Below, piece by piece: positions 27,725 through 36,520 of a stretch of 64,000 bases of DNA (position 1 is its first letter; every line of letters begins with the position of its first letter). Source of the stretch: Methylocella sp. (GTDB taxonomy: Bacteria; Pseudomonadota; Alphaproteobacteria; Rhizobiales; Beijerinckiaceae); the NCBI GenBank assembly GCA_037200525.1, contig JBBCGG010000001.1, positions 3,154,501-3,218,500 of the forward strand, in the 5' to 3' direction. The notes beneath the pieces are model-generated. The model was not told the DNA's origin, made no database searches, and worked only from the letters and a program-made list of their open reading frames with translations. A program made the translations under genes and the position numbers.

Positions 27725-29314
27725 ATGCCTGAACCTGCGGCGACCAATGCGCCGGAACTGACCGTCAGCGAATTATCCAACGCCCTGAAGCGAACCATCG
27801 AGGATCGTTTTGGCTTCGTGCGGGTGCGCGGCGAGATCTCCAACTATCGCGGGCCGCATTCCTCCGGTCACGCATATTTCTGCCTCAAGGATCAGACCGC
27901 ACGTATCGACGCCGTGGTCTGGAAGGGCGTCCTCGGTCGATTGCGCGTGAAGCCGCAAGAGGGCCTCGAGGTTATCGCCACCGGAAAAATCACGACCTTT
28001 CCCGGTAAGTCGACGTACCAGATCGTAATCGAGGCGATTGAACCGGCTGGCATCGGCGCTCTTATGGCGCTTTTCGAGGAGCGTCGCCGCAAACTCGCCG
28101 CCGAAGGTCTCTTCGATGAAGCGCGCAAGCAATTGCTGCCGTTTCTGCCCCGGCGGATCGGCGTCGTGACTTCGCCGACGGGCTCCGTCATCCGCGACAT
28201 TCTGCACCGGATCGCGGATCGCTTTCCGCGTCCGGTTCTGGTCTGGCCTGTGCGCGTTCAGGGCGAGACGTCGGCTGCCGAAGTCACGGCGGCGATTGAA
28301 GGCTTCAATGCGCTGCCGGACCACGGCCCGTTGGCGCGGCCCGATGTTATCATCGTCGCGCGGGGCGGCGGCTCGCTGGAGGACCTCTGGAGCTTCAACG
28401 AGGAAATTGTGGTGCGCGCGGTTGCGCAAAGCCTTCTTCCAATCATTTCGGCGATTGGACACGAGACGGATTGGACCTTGATTGATCACGCCGCCGATCT
28501 GCGCGCGCCGACGCCGACGGGAGCGGCGGAAAAGGCCGTTCCCGTGCGCATGGAGTTGGCGGCGGCGCTCGCAGATCTCAGCCGCCGCCATAATGGGGCG
28601 ACGTTCCGTCTCCTCGATCGCCGCCGCGGCGAATTCCGCGCTCTCGTGCGCGCGCTGCCGCAAAGCGAGGCTATTCTCGCCCTGCCCCGCCAACGTCTCG
28701 ACAATACGGCCAATCGCTTTTCAGGCGCGATTCTGCGCGGGCATGATCGCCAGCGCATTGGCCTCGCGCGACTCTCGCATCGCCTCGCCCAACAGTCGCC
28801 GCAAGCCAAAATGGGCCGCGCCAGCGAACGGCTCATCGCGCTCGAACAAAGAATGCGCCGCTGTCTCGAAATCGGCAACGACCGGCGAGCGCAGGCTGTA
28901 CGGCAAACCGGATTGAGACTGGCCAATGCGCGTTTTGCAGGAGCCAAAATCGCGCGCGAAAGAATCGCAGCGGCGCGCCATCGTCTGAATGGCCTGGCGC
29001 AGCGCCTGGCGCATAGTTTTCGCACGCAGATTGCGGCGCGGCGGGCTGAAATCAGAACTCTCGATCAATTGCTTGGCAGCCTCGGCTATCGACAGGTTCT
29101 CGCGCGGGGGTTTGCTCTAGTTCGAGACGCGGATCAGCGGCCTTTGCGGATGGCCGCCGAAATAGCCGACGGCGCGGTTCTCGATATTGAGTTCTCAGAT
29201 GGTCACAAGGCGGCGGTCGCCGGGCCAGCGGCAGGCGCGCCGGGACGCGGTAGAGGCAAAGTCTCGAATGGCGGAACCGAGACGAAAAAACGTGAGCAAG
29301 GATCGTTGTTTTAG
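27725..29314 (+). CDS. xseA: Exodeoxyribonuclease VII large subunit
   Basis: XseA is the catalytic subunit of exonuclease VII, which degrades single-stranded DNA from both ends. The 529-residue protein has an N-terminal OB fold (FGFVRVRGEISNY, about residues 25-110) and a catalytic domain with ARGGGSLEDLWSFNEE. A long helical, Arg-rich region (about 290-470) and a basic C-terminal tail follow. The ATG at 27725 gives the usual N-terminus ELTVSELSNALKR. The frame is open back into the preceding gene, but that part is not conserved-looking. The small subunit gene xseB is not in the window. Confidence 0.95.
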   Translation: MPEPAATNAPELTVSELSNALKRTIEDRFGFVRVRGEISNYRGPHSSGHAYFCLKDQTARIDAVVWKGVLGRLRVKPQEGLEVIATGKITTFPGKSTYQIVIEAIEPAGIGALMALFEERRRKLAAEGLFDEARKQLLPFLPRRIGVVTSPTGSVIRDILHRIADRFPRPVLVWPVRVQGETSAAEVTAAIEGFNALPDHGPLARPDVIIVARGGGSLEDLWSFNEEIVVRAVAQSLLPIISAIGHETDWTLIDHAADLRAPTPTGAAEKAVPVRMELAAALADLSRRHNGATFRLLDRRRGEFRALVRALPQSEAILALPRQRLDNTANRFSGAILRGHDRQRIGLARLSHRLAQQSPQAKMGRASERLIALEQRMRRCLEIGNDRRAQAVRQTGLRLANARFAGAKIARERIAAARHRLNGLAQRLAHSFRTQIAARRAEIRTLDQLLGSLGYRQVLARGFALVRDADQRPLRMAAEIADGAVLDIEFSDGHKAAVAGPAAGAPGRGRGKVSNGGTETKKREQGSLF

Positions 29315-29340
29315 GCGTTGCGCCGCGGCAATCCGCATTG

Positions 29341-29664
29341 TTACGCCGATGGAATCTGCTTAAGCCAAGCGCGCAGGGAATTTCGGTCGACCGCGCCCGC
29401 GCGCTGAGCGACGATGGATCCGTGGCGAAATACCATCAGTGTCGGAATGCTGCGGATGTTGTAGCGCGCGGCGAGATGCTGTTCCGCCTCCGTGTCAACC
29501 TTCAGGAAACGAAAGCTCGGCTCAAGCTCTGCGGCGACTTGCTCGTAGGCCGGGGCCATCATTTTGCAGGGTCCGCACCAATCCGCCCAGAAATCCACCA
29601 CCACAGGGATGTCGCTGCGGTTAATTTGTTTGTCGAAAATGGCCGCAAATGGCCTGCTTCGCAT
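29341..29664 (-). CDS. trxC: Thioredoxin domain of a damaged thioredoxin 2 gene
   Basis: The reading frame encodes a complete thioredoxin fold of 107 residues with WCGPC (C30 and C33) and the cis-proline motif SIPTLMVF. Upstream in another frame, from an ATG at 29734 with the ribosome site GAGGAG, lies the start of a TrxC zinc ribbon (CVHCQSVNRVP, then AICG). This shows the gene was trxC. The second zinc pair and the following linker, about 15-18 residues in normal TrxC, are missing and the frame is broken. The short frame may still be translated from 29664 without its zinc finger, but no good ribosome site precedes that ATG. Confidence 0.75.
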   Translation of the reverse strand: MRSRPFAAIFDKQINRSDIPVVVDFWADWCGPCKMMAPAYEQVAAELEPSFRFLKVDTEAEQHLAARYNIRSIPTLMVFRHGSIVAQRAGAVDRNSLRAWLKQIPSA

Positions 29665-29734
29665 CCCGATCCGCTGGAACGCGATTGACGCTTTGACAGT
29701 GGACGCAGACGATGTTCTTGGCGGCTGCAGCCAT
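29665..29734 (-). pseudogene. trxC: Out-of-frame zinc-ribbon start of trxC
   Basis: From the ATG at 29734 the sequence reads MAAAAKNIVCVHCQSVNRVP and continues to AICG, the N-terminal zinc ribbon of thioredoxin 2 with only the first CxxC and one Cys of the second. Left as it is, translation ends soon after at a TAA inside the thioredoxin domain. The coordinates give only the part outside the intact thioredoxin frame. Confidence 0.75.
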
Positions 29735-29780
29735 ATCTTGCAAACTCCTCAATTATGCGGCCGTTAGCCTTGCGCGTGCG

Positions 29781-30641
29781 TTACGCAAAAACCAGCGGCA
29801 TCGGCTCCATGTGGATCTTCCCGATCCCGCGACGGCGCAGCGCCTCGACGAGTTGCGGTCCCGGCGGCGTCTCGCCGGTGAAAAGGGCGCAATTAGGCGC
29901 CTCCGTCGGCGAACGGGCGGAATTTGAACGAAGGCCGAGGTCCTCGGAAAGGACATGGTCGGTGCGGCGGGCGATTGCCGGCGCCGGGTCGATCCAGGTC
30001 ACGGGCCAGGGAGCCAGCCGCTCCAACTGCCCGATTAATAGGGGATAATGGGTGCAGGCGAGCGCGATGGCGTCGGTTCGGCGTCCTTCGGCCTCGACAA
30101 AGGCCGGGACGATTTCCCTCAAGATCGCTGCGTCCGAAGGCGCGTCTCCCTGCATAAATGCCTCCGCGAGGCTGGCGAGGGCGGAAGAGCCGACCAGCGT
30201 CACGCTGCAATCGGCGGCATAGCTGCGCACGAGGTCGCGAGTGTAGTCGCGCGCGACGGTGCCGGGCGTCGCCAGAACCGAAATCAGCTTTGAGCGCGAT
30301 TGGATCGCCGCCGGCTTAATTGCGGGCACCGTGCCGATAAAGGGCAATTGCGGAAAGCGCGCCCGCAAATGCGGCAGCACGAGGGTCGAGGCCGTGTTGC
30401 AGGCGATGACCGCGACATCGGGCGCATAGTTCGCAATCAACCTCTGCATCACCGCTATAACCCGCGGCGCCAAAGCCGCTTCCGGCAAGGCGCCATAGGG
30501 GAAGCCGGCATCGTCGGCGGCGTAGATGAATTTCGCATCAGGCCGCAACAGCGCGATTTCAGCGAACACGGTCAGGCCGCCAAGGCCGGAATCGAACACG
30601 AGAATTTTGGGCGAGTGAGCCATGCCGGCAACCGAATCCAT
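29781..30641 (-). CDS. murI: Glutamate racemase
   Basis: MurI makes D-glutamate for peptidoglycan. The 286-residue protein contains both catalytic cysteines, in VIACNTAST and ALACTHYPLL, and the N-terminal FDSGLGGLTVF that binds substrate. A second in-frame ATG at 30623 (MAHSPKILVFDSG) may be the real start. D-alanine supply is not represented: the alr gene expected near dnaB is absent from this window. It appears to be a single gene. Confidence 0.95.
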   Translation of the reverse strand: MDSVAGMAHSPKILVFDSGLGGLTVFAEIALLRPDAKFIYAADDAGFPYGALPEAALAPRVIAVMQRLIANYAPDVAVIACNTASTLVLPHLRARFPQLPFIGTVPAIKPAAIQSRSKLISVLATPGTVARDYTRDLVRSYAADCSVTLVGSSALASLAEAFMQGDAPSDAAILREIVPAFVEAEGRRTDAIALACTHYPLLIGQLERLAPWPVTWIDPAPAIARRTDHVLSEDLGLRSNSARSPTEAPNCALFTGETPPGPQLVEALRRRGIGKIHMEPMPLVFA

Positions 30642-30824
30642 TTTTCAGCGCTTTCCTTAACCTGTTCCGGCGACAGGATCGACTCGCAGGGCCAACCGCG
30701 AGCTGAACATGCAAGCGCACGAATGGTTAAAGGACCTTTGATCGGAATGAAACAAGACGCAAAGATGGCGAATGTCGCCAAAACAACGCGCTGAGGTTCG
30801 ATCGGGGCTGCTGGAGGCTGCTAC

Positions 30825-31673
30825 TCAGCCTTCCTCATCGGCGACTAAGCGATCCGCGGCTTCGGTTATGTCCCGCGTGCCGCGCTTGCCCTTAACGCGC
30901 GGTCCTTCCACCAGCCGCACGATCATGCCGCGCAAGGTGCGCACGTCTTGCTCGCTGAGGCTGAAGCGATGGAAAATATTGCGTAGATTTCGCCGCATGA
31001 CCGGCCCCTTTCCCGCCGGCCGAAAGAAGTCTGCGCGATCGAGTTCGTCTTCGAGATATTGAAAAAACGAAAGCACCATTTCGCGCGGCGCGGCGGGAGA
31101 GCGCTCGTCCATCTTGAAAGGGGCCTCCGCCGCCGTCGAGGCTCGCATCCATTCATAGCCCGTCAACAGCACCGCCTGCGCCAGATTGAGCGAAGCATAG
31201 GCCGGATTGACGGGAAAGGTGATGATCGCATCCGCAACCGCCACTTCGTCGTTGGAGAGGCCGGTGCGCTCGGGGCCGAACAGAACGCCGTGTTTTTCTC
31301 CCCGCGCGATCCCGCGCGCCGTTTCCGGCATGGCCTCCACGGGGGTCAGAATTGGCTTATGCTGGCCGCGTTCGCGCGCCGTCGTCGCATAGACGAAATT
31401 GAGGTCCGCGACCGCCTCTTCCAGCGTGTCAAAAAGCTTGGCAGCCTCGAGGAGATGCACAGCTCCGGCCGCGGCGGCGTTGGCTCCCTTCTTCAAGGCT
31501 CCGGTCCGGGGCCAGCCCTCGCGCGGCGACACGAGACGAAAATCGGACAGGCCGAAATTGGCCATGGCCCGGGCGCACATTCCGATGTTCACGGCGAGTT
31601 GCGGCCGCACCAAGATGATCGTTGGGCCGCCTTCGAGATTAGTTTTTGTATGATTTGTTCCAGCGCCTACCAT
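30825..31673 (-). CDS. trmJ: SpoU-family RNA 2'-O-methyltransferase, TrmJ-like
   Basis: TrmJ methylates the ribose of nucleotide 32 in several tRNAs. The 282-residue protein has the SPOUT-fold signatures TIILVRPQLAVNIGMCARAMANFG, FGPERTGLSNDEV and NPAYASLNLAQAV. A C-terminal helical extension (about 180-280) fits TrmJ rather than short TrmL. The frame is open 45 bases upstream of the ATG at 31673, but MVGAGTNHTK leads straight into the conserved region. SPOUT knots bind S-adenosylmethionine. The exact tRNA targets are inferred from family only. Confidence 0.88.
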   Translation of the reverse strand: MVGAGTNHTKTNLEGGPTIILVRPQLAVNIGMCARAMANFGLSDFRLVSPREGWPRTGALKKGANAAAAGAVHLLEAAKLFDTLEEAVADLNFVYATTARERGQHKPILTPVEAMPETARGIARGEKHGVLFGPERTGLSNDEVAVADAIITFPVNPAYASLNLAQAVLLTGYEWMRASTAAEAPFKMDERSPAAPREMVLSFFQYLEDELDRADFFRPAGKGPVMRRNLRNIFHRFSLSEQDVRTLRGMIVRLVEGPRVKGKRGTRDITEAADRLVADEEG

Positions 31674-31734
31674 GGGGCGAATGTTCCTGACCTTGATCGG
31701 GGCGGCGATGATCCGCAATCGGCGGGACGCCCTC

Positions 31735-32607
31735 TCAGCCGCTTATCTTAAGATCAGAGCTCAGAATCCGCATCTCATAGGAACGATCGGCTTCGGTCCT
31801 TTGCAAAACCGCGAAGACTCCCGCCACGGCTTTGTCGCTAGCGCTGATCAAATCGCCTCCATTACAAAGATGCGCGACGAGCAGGCCAGTGAAAAGATCG
31901 CCGGTGCCCGACGGTCTGATAGGGAGACGCGGCGTCGCAATGCGGTGAACGAGGGCCCCATCACAGACGATGGTCTCGACGTGCCCCGCTGGCGTGTCGT
32001 TGAGCGCGCATCCCGTCACAACCGCCCGCCCAGTTCGGCGGCGCAGCAGCGCTACGGCCATCTGCAACGCGCCCACATCTCGTGCGGGCATTCCAGCCAA
32101 AAGCTCCAGCTCGAATTGATTTGGGGTGATGATCGAAGCTTCCGGGACAAGTCGGTCGCGGAACAAGTCTGGCAGTCCGGCTGAAACGAAGACGCCAAGA
32201 TCGTCATCGCCGATGACGGGATCGCAGACGTAAATAAGATCAGGATTTCGGACCCGCGCGCGGTCGACGAATTCAGCCACAGCGACCCCAATCTCATGAG
32301 AGCCGAGATAGCCGGTCACCAAAACTTGAGCCGCCTCGACCAGGCCGCGCTCCTCGACGCCGAGCAGCAGGTCAGCCACGAGATCGGCATCGAGCACGCG
32401 ACCGCGCATGGTGGGATAACCCGGCTGATTCGACAGCAATGTCGTCGGAACGGCGGCGACGGTTAGCCCGAGCATCTGCATCGGCGGCGCCGCGGCGCTA
32501 TTGCCGACATGGCCGTGGACAACCTGGCTTTGGATCGAAATGACGATGGGGCCAGGCCCGATCGATCCCGCCGGCTCGGGCGCTGCTTTGATCGAGGGCA
32601 TGGGCAT
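31735..32607 (-). CDS. pdxY: Pyridoxal kinase
   Basis: PdxY phosphorylates pyridoxal in the vitamin B6 salvage pathway. The 290-residue protein shows VISIQSQVVHGHVGNSAA (substrate site), TPNQFELELLAG and the anion-hole/catalytic-Asp motif GTGDLFTGLLVAHL. Two ATGs (32607 and 32601) lie close together. The frame continues open upstream through the tRNA-Leu gene and would give a false N-terminal extension (VELVDAPDSKSGSG is translated tRNA), so it should not be used. It is transcribed away from the tRNA on the same strand. Confidence 0.93.
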   Translation of the reverse strand: MPMPSIKAAPEPAGSIGPGPIVISIQSQVVHGHVGNSAAAPPMQMLGLTVAAVPTTLLSNQPGYPTMRGRVLDADLVADLLLGVEERGLVEAAQVLVTGYLGSHEIGVAVAEFVDRARVRNPDLIYVCDPVIGDDDLGVFVSAGLPDLFRDRLVPEASIITPNQFELELLAGMPARDVGALQMAVALLRRRTGRAVVTGCALNDTPAGHVETIVCDGALVHRIATPRLPIRPSGTGDLFTGLLVAHLCNGGDLISASDKAVAGVFAVLQRTEADRSYEMRILSSDLKISG

Positions 32608-32712
32608 TTTATTGGTTGGAGTCGGAGGCGCCCGCCTTTGGCGCGACGGCCCAGGGCTTGGCTGAGGCCTTCGAGCGAATCGCGTCAGGCGTTTGCATTG
32701 CAATGTCCAAGG

Positions 32713-32799
32713 TGGTGCGGGCGGTCGGAATCGAACCGACACTCTGTCTCCAGAACCGGATTTTGAGTCCGGCGCGTCTACCAGTTCCACCACGCCCGC
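32713..32799 (-). tRNA. tRNA-Leu (CAA)
   Basis: An 87-base class II tRNA on the minus strand. The acceptor stem GCGGGCG pairs with CGCCCGC, the 3' CCA is encoded, and a long variable arm is present. The anticodon loop CTCAAAA on the stem GCCGGA/TCCGGT gives anticodon CAA. The T arm GGTTCGATTCC is normal. The 5' end is at 32799. Confidence 0.96.
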
Positions 32800-32937
32800 T
32801 CGCTAAACCTTTTCGATCGACTCAAAAAGGTTCAACGCGTTTCGCACGCTCTTCCGTTATCGGATTGTGATCCGCCCCGCAACCTGGCGCGCTAGATCGA
32901 GCGCAATTTTTGCGACTGCGCCTGGCCGCGCAACCGC

Positions 32938-34344
32938 TTAGCGCCAGTCCCGGATATCGACAAAGTGACCGGCGATCGCCGCCGCCGCCGCCATCGCCGG
33001 GGAGACGAGATGGGTCCTGCCGCGAAAACCCTGCCGCCCCTCGAAGTTGCGATTCGAAGTCGAAGCGCAGCGTTCGCCCGGCGCGAGACGGTCCGGGTTC
33101 ATCGCAAGACACATCGAGCAGCCAGGCTCGCGCCACTCGAAACCAGCGGCCTTGAAGATGACGTCGAGACCTTCGGCTTCAGCCAGATGCTTGACGAGGC
33201 CAGAGCCCGGCACGACCATGCCGTTGACACGGGCCGAGATATGCTTGCCCTCGACCATTTTGGCGGCGGCGCGCAAATCCTCGAGCCTGCCGTTGGTGCA
33301 TGAGCCGATGAACACGCGATCGATTGCGATATCGGTGATCTTCTCGCCGCCCTTCAGTCCCATATAGGCGAGCGAGCGAGCAATGGAGGCGCGTTTGCTC
33401 TCGCTATCGCAAGCGTCTGGTTTTGGCACCACGCCGTTGATCGTCGCAACATCTTCCGGGCTGGTGCCCCAAGTGACGAGCGGCGGCAGGCTTGTGGCGT
33501 CGAGGCGGATTTCCTTATCGAAATGCGCGCCCTCATCGGAATGCAAAGTCTCCCAATGAGCCACGGCATCGTCCCAGGCTTTGCCCTTCGGCGCCTTGGG
33601 CCGACCCTCGAGATAAGCAAAGGTTTTGGCGTCGGGCGCGATCATCCCGGCTCGAGCGCCGCCCTCGATCGACATATTGCAGATCGTCATCCGGCCTTCC
33701 ATGGACAGCGCGCGGATCGCCTCGCCGGCATATTCGATGACATGGCCGGTGCCGCCCGCCGTGCCGATCTCGCCGATGATCGCCAGCACGATATCCTTGG
33801 CGCTCACGCCATCGGGCAGAACGCCATCGACGGTGACGCGCATATTTTTGGCCTTGGATTGGATCAAGGTCTGGGTAGCCAGCACATGCTCTACCTCGGA
33901 CGTGCCGATGCCATGCGCCAGCGCGCCGAAGGCCCCATGCGTCGATGTATGGCTATCGCCGCACACGATGGTTGCGCCTGGCAGCGTAAAGCCCTGTTCC
34001 GGACCAATGATATGAACGACGCCCTGACGCTGGTCGAGTTCGTTGAAATATTCGATGCCGAAGTCTTTTGCATTGGTCGCCAGCTGCTCGACCTGAATGC
34101 GGCTTTCGGGGTCGTGGATGCCTTGCGACCGATCGGTCGTCGGAACATTGTGATCGACTACGGCGAGCGTCTTTTCCGGAGCGCGAACGGAACGGCCGGC
34201 AACACGCAACCCCTCAAACGCCTGCGGGCTCGTCACTTCATGAACGAGATGGCGATCGACGTAAATGAGGCACGCGCCATCCGGCGACTGATGAACCAGG
34301 TGATCGTCCCAAATCTTGTCATAGAGCGTGCGGAAAGTTGCCAT
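32938..34344 (-). CDS. leuC: 3-isopropylmalate dehydratase large subunit
   Basis: LeuC, with LeuD, converts 2-isopropylmalate to 3-isopropylmalate in leucine synthesis. The 468-residue protein has the three cysteines that hold the 4Fe-4S cluster, in GSCTNGR and [10 protein letters not shown]. The N-terminal [19 protein letters not shown] and [13 protein letters not shown] regions are intact. leuD is not adjacent. leuA lies 19 kb away in this window behind a leader peptide, so the leucine genes are scattered. I saw no leader peptide before leuC. Confidence 0.97.
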   Translation of the reverse strand: MATFRTLYDKIWDDHLVHQSPDGACLIYVDRHLVHEVTSPQAFEGLRVAGRSVRAPEKTLAVVDHNVPTTDRSQGIHDPESRIQVEQLATNAKDFGIEYFNELDQRQGVVHIIGPEQGFTLPGATIVCGDSHTSTHGAFGALAHGIGTSEVEHVLATQTLIQSKAKNMRVTVDGVLPDGVSAKDIVLAIIGEIGTAGGTGHVIEYAGEAIRALSMEGRMTICNMSIEGGARAGMIAPDAKTFAYLEGRPKAPKGKAWDDAVAHWETLHSDEGAHFDKEIRLDATSLPPLVTWGTSPEDVATINGVVPKPDACDSESKRASIARSLAYMGLKGGEKITDIAIDRVFIGSCTNGRLEDLRAAAKMVEGKHISARVNGMVVPGSGLVKHLAEAEGLDVIFKAAGFEWREPGCSMCLAMNPDRLAPGERCASTSNRNFEGRQGFRGRTHLVSPAMAAAAAIAGHFVDIRDWR

Positions 34345-34483
34345 TTGACGAACCTATGATGCGCCGGACGCGCGTTTTCTAAAAAAAGATGGAAGCGACA
34401 GTTCTTACTCGCAACATTTCATGCGGAGAAGTACCTTCGCTGATCTGCTGCAGGACATATAAGTTCTAAGTTCGGAGAAACCC

Positions 34484-34885
34484 ATGCGCCCGCCGGTTGC
34501 GCCCTACCTGACTGTCTCCCCCGCCCTGGCGGCAATCGCCTATTACACAACTGTCTTCGGCGCCACACAGAAAACCATCATGCCGTCTTTCGACGGGTTG
34601 CGAATCATGCATTGCGAGCTGTCGATCAATGGCGGCTCGATCATGTTGGCCGACGCCTTCCCAGAGTTCGGCCAGACGCGGATGTCCGTCCCAGGCGAAC
34701 TTGTGACCACTTCCGTCAGTCTCGAATATCCAAAGGCCAAAGACGTCGATGACGTCTTCGCCAAGGCGACAGGGTTAGGCGCCAAGGGCGAAACGAGCCC
34801 AACCCAATCGTTTTGGGGAACCAGGGTCGCGACCTTTCGCGATCCGTTCGGCCACCGCTGGATATTAAACGGCCCGCTGAAATGA
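34484..34885 (+). CDS. VOC-family (glyoxalase/PhnB-like) protein
   Basis: This is a small protein of 133 residues with the paired beta-alpha-beta-beta-beta modules of the vicinal oxygen chelate superfamily. APYLTVSPALAAIAYYTTVFGA opens the fold, and FRDPFGHRWILNGPL closes it in the PhnB/YdcE-like manner. The metal ligands expected in true glyoxalases are incomplete, as is common in PhnB-like proteins, so its reaction is unknown. It is divergent to leuC and probably transcribed alone. Confidence 0.85.
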   Translation: MRPPVAPYLTVSPALAAIAYYTTVFGATQKTIMPSFDGLRIMHCELSINGGSIMLADAFPEFGQTRMSVPGELVTTSVSLEYPKAKDVDDVFAKATGLGAKGETSPTQSFWGTRVATFRDPFGHRWILNGPLK

Positions 34886-34957
34886 ATTAAGCGAGCCGGT
34901 CAACGCATACAGGCGATATAATTCGCGTTAGTTGAAAGGCAACCCGCGAGCCGGCGT

Positions 34958-35407
34958 CTATTCTGCCGCAGGCGGAGTTTCCTTGGCGAGCCTTGCCGCA
35001 GCCTTGGCCTCTTTCTTGACGGCCTCGCGCGCAGCCTTGGCGGCGGGGGCCTCCATCTTCTCGGCGATGCGGGCCGACTTGCCGCGACGATCGCGCAGAT
35101 AATACAGCTTTGCGCGACGAACCTTGCCGCGGCGGATCACTTTGATCGAATCGATATTGGGCGAGAAAATCGGGAATACGCGCTCGACGCCTTCGCCGTA
35201 GGAAATTTTGCGAACCGTGAAGCTCTCGTTGAGGCCGCCGCCGGTGCGGGCGATGCAGACGCCCTCATAGGCCTGCACGCGCGTGCGGTCGCCTTCCTTC
35301 ACCTTAACGTTGACGATCACTGTGTCGCCCGCTTGAAAGTCCGGGATCGTTTTTCCGGCCGAAATCTTAGCGATCTGCTCGGCCTCGAGTTGAGCGATAA
35401 TGTCCAT
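34958..35407 (-). CDS. rplS: 50S ribosomal protein L19
   Basis: L19 lies at the 30S-50S interface. The 149-residue protein has the L19 core ([15 protein letters not shown] through [16 protein letters not shown]) and an added Ala/Lys-rich C-terminal tail of about 30 residues, common in alphaproteobacteria. The frame is open about 90 bases upstream of the ATG at 35407, but the family starts at MDII. rimM and trmD, often upstream of rplS, are not present. Confidence 0.96.
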   Translation of the reverse strand: MDIIAQLEAEQIAKISAGKTIPDFQAGDTVIVNVKVKEGDRTRVQAYEGVCIARTGGGLNESFTVRKISYGEGVERVFPIFSPNIDSIKVIRRGKVRRAKLYYLRDRRGKSARIAEKMEAPAAKAAREAVKKEAKAAARLAKETPPAAE

Positions 35408-35602
35408 AAGTTCAAACCTTGTCGTTCCGCCAGATTTTTCCGGCGAGCGTTTCGACACGCTGTTTTCAATTGGAAAGAAAGTATCTACACGAGACAATTG
35501 AGCTTGTCGAGGCTGCCGAGAAGCCGTTTTGACATGTGCTTGCCCTCGTGACGCAGGCTTTGCCGCCGCCTTGGAACGATAACGCGCCTCGATCTCAGGA
35601 TC

Positions 35603-36424
35603 TTATCCGATCCCCTCAACGGCAGCCCATATTCTCGCCAGATCTTCCTGCCGCGACAGGCGGTGATCGCCATCCTTGATAAGCGTTAGCGTCGCCGGAT
35701 CGCCGTGCAGATGCTCAATCAAGGTCAAAGCATGACGCCAGGGTACATCTTCGTCTTGCATCCCTTGCAGAATGTGGACGGGGCAATGGCTGCGGATCGT
35801 CGACTCGAACAGGAGATGGGAGCGGCCCTCCTCGATCAAATTGCGCGTGATCGGATATGAGGCAATGCCATAACGCGATGGCCGCAACCAAAGTCCTTCA
35901 TTTTCAATTTTGACGCGAGCCTCATCAGTCATGGATGCCCAGAGCAGCGCCTCGGTGAAGTCGACGGCCGGCGCGATCAGCACAAGGCCGCGCAATCTCC
36001 CCGCTTCACCGCTGGCGAATAACGCCCGCGCGGCGAGCAGCGCCAGCCATCCGCCCATAGACGACCCAACAAGGATTTGCGGGCCCTTGGTCAGCGCTCG
36101 AAGGCCAGCAAGAGCTTCCTCAAGCCATATGCCGATCGCGCCCGCCTCAAATCGACCCTCCGATTCGCCGTGCCCGGAATAATCGAAGCGCAGATATGCC
36201 CGCCCGTTTGCCGCCGCCGCGCAATCAAGATGGCTCGCCTTTTCCCCGCGCATAGTTGAGTTGAATCCGCCAAGCCAGACGATGCCCGGCAGCGCTGCGC
36301 CATCTCCATGCGAAACGCGACGCAAATAGGCGATGCTGCGCGCCAGCGCGGCCTCCCCCACCGTGAGGAATTTTGGTGGGCCGTCCGCTAAGGCGCCATC
36401 GATTTGTAGAGGCTGCTCTTCCAC
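35603..36424 (-). CDS. Alpha/beta hydrolase
   Basis: This is a cytoplasmic serine hydrolase of about 273 residues. The nucleophile elbow is GSSMGGW, the oxyanion region lies near VWLGGFNSTMRGEKA, the acid is the Asp of MQDEDVPW, and the histidine is in DGDHRLS. This pattern resembles the YqiA/BAAT-like hydrolases seen in Hyphomicrobiales. No ATG lies at a sensible position; GTG at 36424 (VEEQPLQID) is proposed because the next upstream frame would run into the divergent glycosyltransferase. The substrate is unknown. In rhizobia a similar hydrolase often lies near infC, which is also the case here, one gene away. Confidence 0.82.
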   Translation of the reverse strand: MEEQPLQIDGALADGPPKFLTVGEAALARSIAYLRRVSHGDGAALPGIVWLGGFNSTMRGEKASHLDCAAAANGRAYLRFDYSGHGESEGRFEAGAIGIWLEEALAGLRALTKGPQILVGSSMGGWLALLAARALFASGEAGRLRGLVLIAPAVDFTEALLWASMTDEARVKIENEGLWLRPSRYGIASYPITRNLIEEGRSHLLFESTIRSHCPVHILQGMQDEDVPWRHALTLIEHLHGDPATLTLIKDGDHRLSRQEDLARIWAAVEGIG

Positions 36425-36520
36425 CGTTCCGTACGCGCGTCTATGCTCGCTCGATCCTGGGTTTTCTCGAGAATGTGGTTCCGCCTTGCAGCCCTCGTTC
36501 TTTGAACGCAGCCTCGCCTG

